Shown: positions 33,350-42,434 of the stretch, piece by piece | Layout: each line of letters opens with the position of its first letter | Position numbering within the stretch: position 1 is the first letter of the stretch | Source: Oleispira antarctica RB-8 | Lineage (GTDB): Bacteria > Pseudomonadota > Gammaproteobacteria > Pseudomonadales > Oceanobacteraceae | Assembly: GCA_000967895.1 (NCBI GenBank) | Contig: FO203512.1 | Location: 1,189,582-1,253,581, forward strand | Length of the DNA stretch: 64,000 nucleotides | Direction: 5' to 3' | Made by a program: the position numbers and the translations under genes | The notes under the pieces: model-generated | Told to the model about the DNA's origin: nothing | The model's database searches: none | What the model saw: only the letters and a program-made list of their open reading frames with translations

Positions 33350-34123
33350 TTATTGGCAAGTGTAGCCGCCATCGATCACCAATTCCGTGCCGGTTACAAA
33401 TTTTGATTCATCGGATGCGAGATACAATATTCCAGAAGCAATATCATCAGGTGCGCCAACATGGCCAATTGGGTGCAGGCTATCAAGCTTCGCCTTGAAT
33501 GCCTCAGAACCTTCTGGTGAATCTGCGGCAAGGGCTGCAACTAATGGTGTCCAGATGAAACCTGGGTGTACAGAGTTGACCCGGATATTGTCTTTTGCAT
33601 AGATGAGCGCATCGTTCTTACTCATCAATCGAACAGCCCCTTTGGATGCATGGTAGGGCGGTAAATCAGCAGCTCCGACAAGGCCGTAGATGGAAGATAA
33701 GTTGATAATACTGCCTGAGGAAGCTTTCTTTAGATAGGGAATGGCGTACTTGGTACACAGAAAAACACCGGTAACGTTGATGTTCATGACCGCTTCCCAC
33801 TCTTGTTTGGTTATCTCATGGGTTGGTTTGTTTGCTCCGGCGATGCCGGCGTTATTGACTAAGATATCGATCGAGCCAAACTCGCTGAAGACCTTAGCAA
33901 AAACATCCTTCACATTGTCTTCGTCAGCAGTATTAAGATGCCAATATTGCGCCACACCACCGGCGGTAATTATTTCATCTCTTAAGTTCATGCCTGCTTC
34001 ATCATTGATGTCTGTGATGGCGACTTTAGCGCCTTCTTTAGCGAGTAATAGGGCGGTTGCTCCTCCTATTCCTAGTGCGGCACCGGTGATTACTGCGACT
34101 TTACCTTCGACTCTTTTCATCAT
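33350..34123 (-). CDS. Short-chain dehydrogenase/reductase (classical SDR)
   Basis: The start at 34123 (ATGATGAAAAGAGTC) has AGAGGGA in front and gives 257 residues; an upstream ATG at 34144 is less likely. The classical SDR fold shows TGAALGIGGA (NAD(P) binding), NNAGIAG, SSIYG and the catalytic YHASK. It resembles cyclic-alcohol and 3-oxoacyl reductases. It heads a two-gene operon with ackA, and the eutS-like motif lies upstream, so it may handle an alcohol or aldehyde formed in ethanolamine metabolism; this is inference. Confidence 0.85.
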   Translation of the reverse strand: MMKRVEGKVAVITGAALGIGGATALLLAKEGAKVAITDINDEAGMNLRDEIITAGGVAQYWHLNTADEDNVKDVFAKVFSEFGSIDILVNNAGIAGANKPTHEITKQEWEAVMNINVTGVFLCTKYAIPYLKKASSGSIINLSSIYGLVGAADLPPYHASKGAVRLMSKNDALIYAKDNIRVNSVHPGFIWTPLVAALAADSPEGSEAFKAKLDSLHPIGHVGAPDDIASGILYLASDESKFVTGTELVIDGGYTCQ

Positions 34124-34198
34124 AATTCCCTCTATAAACACCAATGGTTAGAAGGTTAGAATAGAGGGAATAGGGTTCACGGTGATATCCGTTATGGG

Positions 34199-34232
34199 CA
34201 CATTGAACTAAGTGTTTTCCACAATAGCTCTG
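34199..34232. promoter_or_regulatory. 34-bp motif shared with the eutS promoter (copy 2)
   Basis: Starting CACATTGAACTAAGTGTTT, this site matches 16188-16221 at 27 of 34 positions. It lies 76 bp upstream of the SDR-ackA operon on one side and 74 bp upstream of the APH/kinase gene on the other, so it could serve either. It reads in the same direction as the APH/kinase gene. Confidence 0.65.
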
Positions 34233-34305
34233 ATTTTTTTGTCCCGTAAAATTAAGATAAATAATCATTCAAACGCGCAGTATCAAAAATCAGGGAGTGT
34301 TTGCA

Positions 34306-35898
34306 ATGCACAACGACAACCAGCAGCAGGCTCTTATATCCGCATTACATAACCCTTCGATATTTCCCTCTCCAAACAACGACTGGCAGTTAATTGAAAC
34401 CCATATTTCTTGGGTGATTTTATGCGGTCCATATGCCTACAAAATCAAAAAAGCATTGAATCTTGGTTTCCTCAACTGCACGACCTTAGCTAGCCGTAAG
34501 TTTTATTGTGAAGAAGAATTACGACTGAATAGCAGACTGGCTCCTCAGTATTATTTGCAGGTGGTATCGATTACTGGAATCCCATCAGAACCACAGTTTG
34601 AAGGGCAGGGCGATGCTTTTGAATACGCCGTTAAAATGAAGCGTTTTCCACCCAATGTTCTCTTAAGTAAAATGATTGAAGGTTCGTATTTACAAGCTCA
34701 ACATATTGATCAACTGATTACTCAGGTGGCCGAATTTCATCTGAGTATTCCAGCGGCAACAGTGACTATGTCACTCGGTGATCCTGACCGGGTTCACGCG
34801 CCTGCGTTAGAAAATTTTGATCAAATCCGTGAGCGTATCAACGACTCGTTTAATGTTGAGCGGATCGAGCAGTTACAAGCGTGGACAGATAAAGAATATC
34901 AACGCCGTTATACAATATTTGAACAACGCAAACAGCAAGGCTTTGTGCGCGAATGCCATGGCGACATGCACTTGGGCAATATGGTGATGATTGACGACAG
35001 CCCGCTCATCTTTGACGGCATTGAATTTAATCCTGATTTGTACTGGATCGATGTGATGAGCGAAGTGGCTTTCTTGTTTATGGATTTAGAAAATAATGGC
35101 CGACGAGATTATGCTTACCGATTTCTGAATGGCTATTTAGAATTAACGGGTGATTATTCTGGCTTGCAGGTATTTCGCTACTACCTGACATATCGTGCGA
35201 TTGTGCGAGCGAAAGTGGCCACTATCCGTATTGAACAGCAACGAGAAAGCCATTCGCAATCGGATTCGCTCAATGAATTTGAACGTTATATGCAATTAGC
35301 AGTCACTTATTCCTATTCACCGCCCCCTATTTTACTCATCACGCATGGATTATCGGGTAGCGGAAAATCAACGCTCTCTGCGCCACTGGCTGAGCAGTTA
35401 GGTGCGATCAGAATACGTTCAGATCGTGAGCGACAACGCTTATTAGGTCGGGGGAAGCAAGAGGGCGAAGCGTCGGATATTGAGAAAGGTGTTTACTCTT
35501 CAACTGCGACTGCAGAAACCTATGCTGTTCTTGAGAGCTTGGCGGCTAAAACCCTTAGTGCGGGTTATTCGGTGATTATTGATGCGACGTTTCTCACCCG
35601 CCAGCAAAGAGATCCGTTCAAGCAGTTGGCGAATCGTTTTGGGATACCGATGAGAATTTTGTTTTTTCATGCAGAACCAGACGTACTTAAACAGCGTATT
35701 GAGGAGCGCCAGCGCGGGGGGCTTGATATATCTGAAGCAGATTCGGCGGTGCTCGCGCATCAAATAGAGGGTTACACCGGGCTGGATGTAGATGAACAGT
35801 GCGATACGATTATCATCGATACACAATTGCCGTGCAGCGGACCAAAAATAGTAGCGTTGGTTAAAGGTTCATTGAATCACTCAGGCCTGAGTGAGTGA
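34306..35898 (+). CDS. Aminoglycoside phosphotransferase-like domain fused to a P-loop kinase
   Basis: From ATG 34306 (CAGGGAG 8 bp upstream) the product has 530 residues. Residues about 30-320 form an APH/protein-kinase-like fold with the catalytic loop CHGDMHLGNMVMI and IFDGIEFNP as the metal-binding DxD-like motif. Residues about 340-520 are a zeta-toxin/gluconate-kinase-like P-loop domain (THGLSGSGKST, IDATFLTRQQR). This bifunctional architecture is common and uncharacterised in proteobacteria. Its substrate is unknown; antibiotic resistance should not be assumed. Its 3' end overlaps the convergent response regulator gene by 18 bp. Confidence 0.85.
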   Translation: MHNDNQQQALISALHNPSIFPSPNNDWQLIETHISWVILCGPYAYKIKKALNLGFLNCTTLASRKFYCEEELRLNSRLAPQYYLQVVSITGIPSEPQFEGQGDAFEYAVKMKRFPPNVLLSKMIEGSYLQAQHIDQLITQVAEFHLSIPAATVTMSLGDPDRVHAPALENFDQIRERINDSFNVERIEQLQAWTDKEYQRRYTIFEQRKQQGFVRECHGDMHLGNMVMIDDSPLIFDGIEFNPDLYWIDVMSEVAFLFMDLENNGRRDYAYRFLNGYLELTGDYSGLQVFRYYLTYRAIVRAKVATIRIEQQRESHSQSDSLNEFERYMQLAVTYSYSPPPILLITHGLSGSGKSTLSAPLAEQLGAIRIRSDRERQRLLGRGKQEGEASDIEKGVYSSTATAETYAVLESLAAKTLSAGYSVIIDATFLTRQQRDPFKQLANRFGIPMRILFFHAEPDVLKQRIEERQRGGLDISEADSAVLAHQIEGYTGLDVDEQCDTIIIDTQLPCSGPKIVALVKGSLNHSGLSE

Positions 35899-36501
35899 TT
35901 CAGCTTCTATCTTAATCCGTACCAATTGAGCCAGTGTTCGCACTTCTAATTTTTGCATAACGTGAGAGCGATGGACTTCGACCGTTCTCTCGCTGATGTT
36001 AAGATCTGAAGCAATGACTTTATTCATATCTCCGTTAGCGACACGATTAAATATTTCACTCTCGCGATCAGACAACGAACTGATTCGGCCTGATTGCTCT
36101 CGTTGATAACATCGGCTTTTGTTCTGACTTTGATTAAGCAGCAGTGCTTCGTTGATTCTATCCAACAGTTCTTGCTCACGGAACGGTTTGCGAATGAAGT
36201 CTAAGGCTCCCTTGCGCATGGCCTCTACTGCCATCGGAATATCTCCGTGGCCAGTAATAAAAATAATCGGTAACGATGATTGCTGTTGATTGAGTTGATC
36301 TTGTAGGTCTAATCCACTCATTCGAGGCATGCGAATATCAAGTACCAAGCAACCTTCTTTATTTGGGTCGTAATGCTTTAAAAAATCAAATGCCGAACTA
36401 TAAAGCTCATAGTTTTGTTCTACTGCATCCAGCAGCAACGCCAACCCATTACGAACACCTTCGTCGTCGTCAACAATAAAAACAGTCTGATGGCTACCCA
36501 T
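35881..36501 (-). CDS. FixJ-type response regulator (receiver + LuxR HTH)
   Basis: The 206-residue protein has a receiver domain (phosphoacceptor Asp55 in LDIRMPRMSG, HGDIPMAVEAMRKGALDFIRKPF as the helix-4/Lys region) and a LuxR helix-turn-helix (about 140-200: SDRESEIFNRVANGDMNKVI, ISERTVEVHRSHVM). This is the FixJ/TtrR/StyR layout. It is 10 bp downstream of the sensor kinase gene, clearly its partner. Its location next to the ackA-SDR end of the eut locus makes it a candidate regulator of ethanolamine genes, which lack eutR. Confidence 0.92.
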   Translation of the reverse strand: MGSHQTVFIVDDDEGVRNGLALLLDAVEQNYELYSSAFDFLKHYDPNKEGCLVLDIRMPRMSGLDLQDQLNQQQSSLPIIFITGHGDIPMAVEAMRKGALDFIRKPFREQELLDRINEALLLNQSQNKSRCYQREQSGRISSLSDRESEIFNRVANGDMNKVIASDLNISERTVEVHRSHVMQKLEVRTLAQLVRIKIEAESLTQA

Positions 36502-36511
36502 TTCGTCTATC

Positions 36512-38887
36512 CTATTTTTCTACCGGAAGCGTAAAAAAGAATGTGGCTCCCGCGGAATTATTATTGTAAAACTTAAGTTGCCCACCATGTTCAGTAATAA
36601 TAGCCTGACTAATGGACAAGCCCATTCCCATACCATGCTCTTTTGTTGATAAGAAAGGCGTGAACAGGTTCTCTTCTATTTGCTTTGATACACCGCAGCC
36701 GCTGTCAATAACACAGACTTCTATCGTGTCGTTAAACTGAGCGCGTAATAATACGGTATTGCCGTATCGACAATTCACGGACGTCATTGCGTCCATGGCA
36801 TTACGTAATAGATTCAATACAACTTGTTGAATCTGAACCTTATCAACTAATACGGGTGGCAGGTTAATCCCGATATCAATTTTAATCGTAATATCTCGAA
36901 TACGCGCTTCCGCTTCAGCGAGTTTAACAATATCTTCAATCAACATATTGATATCAGTCACTTCCACCGTACGATCACCTCTTTTAGACATCATTTGCAT
37001 GCGTTCGATAACCGCCCCAGCGCGCTGCGCATGTTCACTCAACTTGTCAAAAGTATCGGATAATTGTTCGTGTTTTCCTTTCTCGAATAGACGTTTTCCA
37101 GCTTGAGCGTAAAGTGATATAGCCGTTAATGGCTGGTTAATTTCGTGAGCTATTCCTACCGCCATTTCACCCAGCATATTAAGACGGTCAGCATGAGCGA
37201 GTTGTTCAATATGTTGTCGGGCTTCATTTTCTGCGGCTTGTTGTTGAGACAAATCTCTAATGACGGCCACAAATTTTTTGGTTACGTGGCTATTTATTTC
37301 ACTCACCAATAAGTGAATTGGGAACATAACACCATTTTTGCACTTAGCGTTCGTTTCGCACCCTATGCTTAAGCTTCCAATCTCGCCCGTTTTTAAAGCA
37401 CGATATATAGAATGCTCATACTTATTAGGGGGTGAATCGGGCATTAATATTTTGATATGACAGCCGATGATTTCTTCACACGTATAACCAAACATACTTT
37501 GAGCGGCACGATTAAATGCTTGAATAATACCTTTAGCATTAATTGTGATGACGGCTTCTACCGCTGCTTCTACAACGGCATCAGAAAATGCATGGCTTTC
37601 AATCAATCCTCTTTCGACTTGTTTGTTATCAGTAATATCGGTAATAAAGCCCTCAATACGATGAATATTATCTTGTTCTGAATAAAAAATTTCGCCTCGT
37701 TCCCAAACCCAGTGCTTTCTATTTTCTTTGGTTAGAATGCGGTATTCCATTTCGAAGGTCATGTTTAGTTTAGCCGCTTCTTGAACCGTCTCGTAAACGA
37801 AATCATAGTCATCGGGGTGAATTAACTCACCCCATAATATGCGTTGTTGTTCGAAGTCATTTTTCGAATAGCCCGTTAATAATTCACACCCTTCACTGAC
37901 AAATTCCATGGGCCAATTTTTCTTATGAAAACCTCTATAAGCCATGCCTGGCAGATTCTTAAATAGATGAGCCACAATCTTTCTATTATTGCGAATCTGA
38001 TAAGCCTGACCTCGCGAGATCAAGGTAGCGTATACAGAAAGTGCTGCAATACTACTGAGCAAAATTAGCAGCGTTATTATGGCGCTTGAAAATCTTGTAT
38101 AAGCTTTTAAAACAGATTCTTCTTTGGGTATTACGCTCAGCTGCCAGGTTAAATTATACAGCTCGAACTGGCGCTGCTGAATCCATTTTGGGTCTACTTC
38201 ATGACGTTTAGAATTGGTCGAGAACAGCGGCTGCCCATTGATCGATATTTCTAGGTTATGCTCGGCGATTAGATCCAGCGGAAAAAGGCTTTCCAGTAAC
38301 GGTGCAATCAAAAGCACGCTCCCCATGAAGCCATCAAACTTCAGGCCATCGAGACTTGCGCGATAGACAGGAATATAGATTCCAAAACCTTTACCGCCAT
38401 GAGCTGAATCGAGGGGTTGGGTGAACACAACGGTATTGCGATCACGAGCGGCTTTTACCGCCGCAAATGCGGGTGGATTAGATCGAAGATCAAAATCTAA
38501 CGCAGATTTATTTTCCTTGAGTGGTACTACCCAGCGGACGTGCAGCGACGTGTCTACCCAGCCAATTCTTTTATATCCTGGTTGAGCCTCATAAATACTA
38601 TTGGCGATGGCTTCCCAATCTACGCGTGAAATTCCCGCTGACAGCTCCCATTGGCGGGCGAGTCTTGAGAGTGATACCGTTCTATTATCAATGTCTTTTA
38701 CTATTAATGCTTCAATACCTCGACCCACAGAGGTGGTTACTTTATCGATATGCACCCGCTCCCGAGCATCGAGAAAGTACCACACAAGTGCGACCACAAT
38801 CGCAACAGCCAAGCCTGCCAATGCTGAGTAAAAAAACGCGGTGCGTCGGGTCTCTAGCCCCGTTTTCGAATCAGGGTGATTATTCAT
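36512..38887 (-). CDS. Sensor histidine kinase, CHASE-PAS-PAS-HisKA-HATPase
   Basis: The 791-residue membrane protein has a first transmembrane helix (about 18-40), a periplasmic CHASE domain (about 75-260: GWVDTSLHVRWVVP, GFGIYIPVYR), a second helix (about 280-305), two PAS domains with PAC segments (about 315-430 and 440-545), a FixL-like HisKA domain with the phosphoacceptor in GIAHEINQPLTAISLYA, and an HATPase (GCGVSKQ, GMGMGLSISQ). CHASE domains sense small extracellular molecules. No heme-binding FixL PAS signature is evident. It pairs with the response regulator downstream. Confidence 0.93.
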   Translation of the reverse strand: MNNHPDSKTGLETRRTAFFYSALAGLAVAIVVALVWYFLDARERVHIDKVTTSVGRGIEALIVKDIDNRTVSLSRLARQWELSAGISRVDWEAIANSIYEAQPGYKRIGWVDTSLHVRWVVPLKENKSALDFDLRSNPPAFAAVKAARDRNTVVFTQPLDSAHGGKGFGIYIPVYRASLDGLKFDGFMGSVLLIAPLLESLFPLDLIAEHNLEISINGQPLFSTNSKRHEVDPKWIQQRQFELYNLTWQLSVIPKEESVLKAYTRFSSAIITLLILLSSIAALSVYATLISRGQAYQIRNNRKIVAHLFKNLPGMAYRGFHKKNWPMEFVSEGCELLTGYSKNDFEQQRILWGELIHPDDYDFVYETVQEAAKLNMTFEMEYRILTKENRKHWVWERGEIFYSEQDNIHRIEGFITDITDNKQVERGLIESHAFSDAVVEAAVEAVITINAKGIIQAFNRAAQSMFGYTCEEIIGCHIKILMPDSPPNKYEHSIYRALKTGEIGSLSIGCETNAKCKNGVMFPIHLLVSEINSHVTKKFVAVIRDLSQQQAAENEARQHIEQLAHADRLNMLGEMAVGIAHEINQPLTAISLYAQAGKRLFEKGKHEQLSDTFDKLSEHAQRAGAVIERMQMMSKRGDRTVEVTDINMLIEDIVKLAEAEARIRDITIKIDIGINLPPVLVDKVQIQQVVLNLLRNAMDAMTSVNCRYGNTVLLRAQFNDTIEVCVIDSGCGVSKQIEENLFTPFLSTKEHGMGMGLSISQAIITEHGGQLKFYNNNSAGATFFFTLPVEK

Positions 38888-39013
38888 AGCTCATGATTTA
38901 TGGCTCTTTATTATTAAAATTATTATTTTATTGTAAACCATTCTACAAGAGGCACATTAGCCTATATCAATGTTCATTGCTTTAATGGTTTTCATAAACG
39001 ATTCGCCACTGTG

Positions 39014-39072
39014 GTAGGCTCTGTAGATACAACTAAATCCAATCAATGGCTGTAAAGATACAGGTTTATTTA
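39014..39072. promoter_or_regulatory. ~60-bp element shared with the aldehyde dehydrogenase promoter (copy B)
   Basis: This copy ends 1 bp before the LysR start codon. It has AGATACA twice and the dyad CTGTA-N4-TACAG, matching copy A at 15217-15277. A LysR regulator binding both its own leader and a target promoter is the straightforward explanation. Confidence 0.7.
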
Positions 39073-39073
39073 T

Positions 39074-39994
39074 ATGAGTACGTCGAGCCGATTGGCAAAG
39101 TTAGAACTAAAACAGCTCAGAGTGCTGCGATCCTTATTACGAGAGCGCAATGTCTCTCGGGTAGCCGAGCAATTAGGTGTAAGCCAGCAAACCGTGAGCG
39201 AGCAACTTAAACGCTTACGCGACATCTTTGATGATCGTTTATTTGTACGCACTAGCAACGGCATCATTCCTACTCCCATCGCCGAACGTCTATCTCCTCG
39301 ATTAGATAAGTTACTAAATGATGTGGAAGCATTATTAGAAGGGGAGTCTTTCGACCCCGCGGCAGTGGACGGTATTTTGAATATCAGCGCCACCGATTTT
39401 GAGCAGCGCGCCGTTTTACCCAAATTATTAAAAGCTTTACGCCAGCAAGCGGCCAGTTTGAAGGTGATTGTGCATAAGTTAGAAATTGACCAAATGGCTC
39501 AGCAGTTATTAACCGGGCAGATTGATTTAGTCTTCAGTACGCCCAACTTTGTTCCTAATAACTGCCCAACCATGCACCTGTATCAAGAGAACTATGTGTG
39601 CGTTTCAGCCAAAGGATCGCACTTGATTAGCGAGTCGAATAAAATGCGTTTAACGCAACTTATGTCGCCACAAGAACTTTCTTTATTCGATCATATTGTG
39701 GTATCGCCTTCACGGGCACACTTACGCGGTATGGCCGATGATTGGTTTGAGGCAAAAGGGCTACAGCGCAATGTCGTATTATCGGTACCGTCATTTGCAG
39801 CGGCCGCAGAGTGCGTTGCAGAAACTGATATCCTAGCATTTTTGCCATCGCGGTTATTACCAGACCCAAGACTTCAGCAAGTACATTTAACCGAATATCC
39901 GCCGGGCTTTGATGTAATCGCTGCTTGGCATTCACGCTCGGGACAAGATCCGTTGCATGTGTGGATAAGAGGACTATTGGTTGAGTTATTTTAA
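39074..39994 (+). CDS. LysR-family transcriptional regulator
   Basis: This 306-residue protein has the N-terminal LysR winged helix (about 8-66: LKQLRVLRSLLRERNVSRVA, LGVSQQTVSEQLKRLRDIFD) and the effector domain (about 95-300), in the NodD/LinR-like subgroup (DDRLFVRTSNGIIPTPIAERL). The gene is divergent from the sensor kinase. There is no classical ribosome-binding site; the leader up to the ATG is the ~60-bp element shared with the aldehyde dehydrogenase operon at 15162, the likeliest target. Confidence 0.9.
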   Translation: MSTSSRLAKLELKQLRVLRSLLRERNVSRVAEQLGVSQQTVSEQLKRLRDIFDDRLFVRTSNGIIPTPIAERLSPRLDKLLNDVEALLEGESFDPAAVDGILNISATDFEQRAVLPKLLKALRQQAASLKVIVHKLEIDQMAQQLLTGQIDLVFSTPNFVPNNCPTMHLYQENYVCVSAKGSHLISESNKMRLTQLMSPQELSLFDHIVVSPSRAHLRGMADDWFEAKGLQRNVVLSVPSFAAAAECVAETDILAFLPSRLLPDPRLQQVHLTEYPPGFDVIAAWHSRSGQDPLHVWIRGLLVELF

Positions 39995-40100
39995 GCGTTG
40001 TGCGCTACCTTGATACTGTATGGCAAGGTTGGCTTTCTTAAAAATATCTTTCCTGCAGTTCATTATCTTACGTAAAATATAATGCGTATGATAAGTGTTT

Positions 40101-40119
40101 GCATTTAATATTCATTATC
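40101..40119. promoter_or_regulatory. Possible Fur box upstream of the TonB-dependent receptor
   Basis: On the minus strand, GATAATGAATATTAAATGC matches the 19-bp Fur consensus at about 12 positions, with a perfect GATAATGA half. It lies 44 bp before the receptor start. A moderate match, supported by the iron-related neighbours. Confidence 0.4.
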
Positions 40120-40163
40120 GTTAATGTGTGCCCCATAATATTTCCTATAGGGTTCAGCGACCA

Positions 40164-42332
40164 ATGAAATCTGTATTTTTACCCTCTTGCTTTATGCTCA
40201 GTCTACTTAGTCAGCAGGTTTTAGCCGCCAATCAAGAAGCCACATCGGCAGCCAGCGCAGTCAAATTAGACAAGCAAACCATCTCGACTAGCCGCGGCGA
40301 AAAAGACGCCTCGACAATTCCACACATGGTTACCGTGATTGAATCTGAAGATCTACAATTAGCCGTTGCGGCAAGCGGCGACATCATGAGTGCATTGAGT
40401 AAGCTGCTCCCTAGCTTCTCTCCAACTCGACAAAAACTAACGGGCAGTGCAGAAACGTTTCGAGGCCGTACGCCGTTATTTTTAGTCGACGGTATTCCGC
40501 AGAGCAATCCGTTGCGTGATGGTGCCCGCGATGGCTTTACCATCGATCCTTCTTTAATCGCACGTATTGAAGTTATTCATGGCGCCAATGCCAGCATGGG
40601 CTTAGGCGCATCGGGTGGCATCATTAATATTATTACCCGTAAAAATTCAGATATCGAAGGGGTTCAGCAGCATGTGAATACCTCGATTACCAGTGCTGAT
40701 AATTTTGAAGGTGATAGCCTAGAGTATAAGTTGGGCTACAGCATTGCGGCTAAGAAAGATGCTTTCGATGTGCTTGCATCTGTGCAACTTAAAGAGAGTG
40801 GCCTGTATTACGACGCCGATGGCGACAAAATTGGCGTGAGCGAAACACACGGCGACTTAATGGATTCTTCACAGCAAGATTATTTCGTAAAGCTGGGTTA
40901 TGACATTAACGAAAGCGAGCGTTTAGAGTTACTGGCAAACTACTATCAAATTGAAAACAGTGGTGACTACGTTAATGTGCCTGGTGATCGAGATGCAGGC
41001 ATTGGTGCGACTACAAAAAAAGGTGACCCTTTAGGCGATCCTAATAAAAACTTAACCACCAATGTTGCAATAACATACAGTAATAGTGATCTTGCGGGCG
41101 GTATCTTGGCCACTCAATTGTATTACCAAGAGCGCGAAGCACAATACGGCTCAACGGCGACAAATGATCGTTTTCAAGACATCACCATTGCACCGGTTGG
41201 CACGTTATACGACCAATCAAGCATCAAGTCGAATCGAACAGGTATACGTTCAACTTACGATAAAACCAATCTAGCGGATACCGGCATTAATATTGTGGGT
41301 GGTTTCGATATTATGCAGCTAACAGCGTATCAAGAAATGATTCAAACAGGGCGTAAGTGGGTTCCTGAAATAGACCTATTAACCTATGCGCCGTTTGTTC
41401 AGTTAGAGCGTCAGTTTTTTGAGAAGTTAACCCTATCGTCAGGACTGCGTTACGAAACGAGTGAAGTCAGCGTTGATGATTACACCACGTTGGCGTATTA
41501 CGGAGGCCGTGATGGTGCAACGCCGGGTAATGATGTTGATGGCGGCAATGATAACTCCAGCGAAAGTTTACTCAACTTTGGTGCCATTTATGCGGTTACC
41601 GATGAACTGAGTTTATACACCTCGTACGCCGAAGGCTTTGCTTTACCCAGTATTGGTTCCATTTTACGCGGCATTGAAGAAAGCAATGTTGATGTGGATA
41701 CGCTGGTGGATATTAAACCCGTTATCAGCGAAAACTATGAAATTGGATTCAATTATAATAGCGCCGATTGGCATGCCCAGTTGAGCTACTTCCAATCGGA
41801 TTCAAAGCTAGGCACTACGTTGGTTCAAGATGAGACAGGCTCTTACAAGGTAAAGCGCCAAAAAACACAAGTGAAAGGGTATGAGCTGCAACTGTCGTAT
41901 TGGCTGAATCATGCCGTTGAAGTGGGCGGTTATTATTCCCAGTTAATCGGACGTACTGACTCGACCGGTAATGGCAACCTAGACAGTGATTTATTAAGCC
42001 GTGATATTAGCCCTGATAAATTATCGACTTTTGTTAATGCTGATCTTAGCGATACGGTGAAATTAAATGTGCAAGCAAATCATTATTTCGATCGCAGCTT
42101 TAGTGGCCCAGGGGCTGATAGTGCAGGAGCTTTAGACTTTGAAAGCTATAGCATCGTGGATCTGTCTGTTGCGTGGATCCTGCCAAAGGGTACTTTAACG
42201 TCCAGTGTGGGTAACCTGTTAGGCGAGCAGTATTTCGACTATTATGCGCAAACGAATAACGCCAGCGCCACGACTAACTACATGGCGGGTCGAGGTCGTA
42301 CATTAACGGTAGGTTATGGCCTAGATTTTTAA
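40164..42332 (+). CDS. TonB-dependent outer-membrane receptor, siderophore type
   Basis: The start at ATG 40164 (MKSVFLPSCFMLSLLSQQVLA) gives a signal peptide and 722 residues. The plug domain (about 40-165) has STSRGEKDASTIPHMVTVIE, as a TonB box/plug start, FLVDGIPQSNPLRDG and IEVIHGANASMGLGASGGIINIITRK (shortened). The 22-strand barrel follows and ends in the outer-membrane signature (GRGRTLTVGYGLDF). It probably imports a ferric siderophore. A Fur-like site is upstream, and a PepSY protein gene follows, as in many ferri-siderophore loci. Confidence 0.92.
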   Translation: MKSVFLPSCFMLSLLSQQVLAANQEATSAASAVKLDKQTISTSRGEKDASTIPHMVTVIESEDLQLAVAASGDIMSALSKLLPSFSPTRQKLTGSAETFRGRTPLFLVDGIPQSNPLRDGARDGFTIDPSLIARIEVIHGANASMGLGASGGIINIITRKNSDIEGVQQHVNTSITSADNFEGDSLEYKLGYSIAAKKDAFDVLASVQLKESGLYYDADGDKIGVSETHGDLMDSSQQDYFVKLGYDINESERLELLANYYQIENSGDYVNVPGDRDAGIGATTKKGDPLGDPNKNLTTNVAITYSNSDLAGGILATQLYYQEREAQYGSTATNDRFQDITIAPVGTLYDQSSIKSNRTGIRSTYDKTNLADTGINIVGGFDIMQLTAYQEMIQTGRKWVPEIDLLTYAPFVQLERQFFEKLTLSSGLRYETSEVSVDDYTTLAYYGGRDGATPGNDVDGGNDNSSESLLNFGAIYAVTDELSLYTSYAEGFALPSIGSILRGIEESNVDVDTLVDIKPVISENYEIGFNYNSADWHAQLSYFQSDSKLGTTLVQDETGSYKVKRQKTQVKGYELQLSYWLNHAVEVGGYYSQLIGRTDSTGNGNLDSDLLSRDISPDKLSTFVNADLSDTVKLNVQANHYFDRSFSGPGADSAGALDFESYSIVDLSVAWILPKGTLTSSVGNLLGEQYFDYYAQTNNASATTNYMAGRGRTLTVGYGLDF

Positions 42333-42434
42333 CGAATAGCTGATTTTACCTATTATCTTACTTTGTGATTAACCTAAGAATAATGCACTGTTTAATCGTG
42401 CACTATTCTTGGGTATTTATGTGTTCCAACGCTT

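Noticed and set aside
34306-35898. Antibiotic-resistance aminoglycoside phosphotransferase
   Set aside because: The APH-like domain is fused to a P-loop kinase in a widespread uncharacterised family; nothing supports drug modification.
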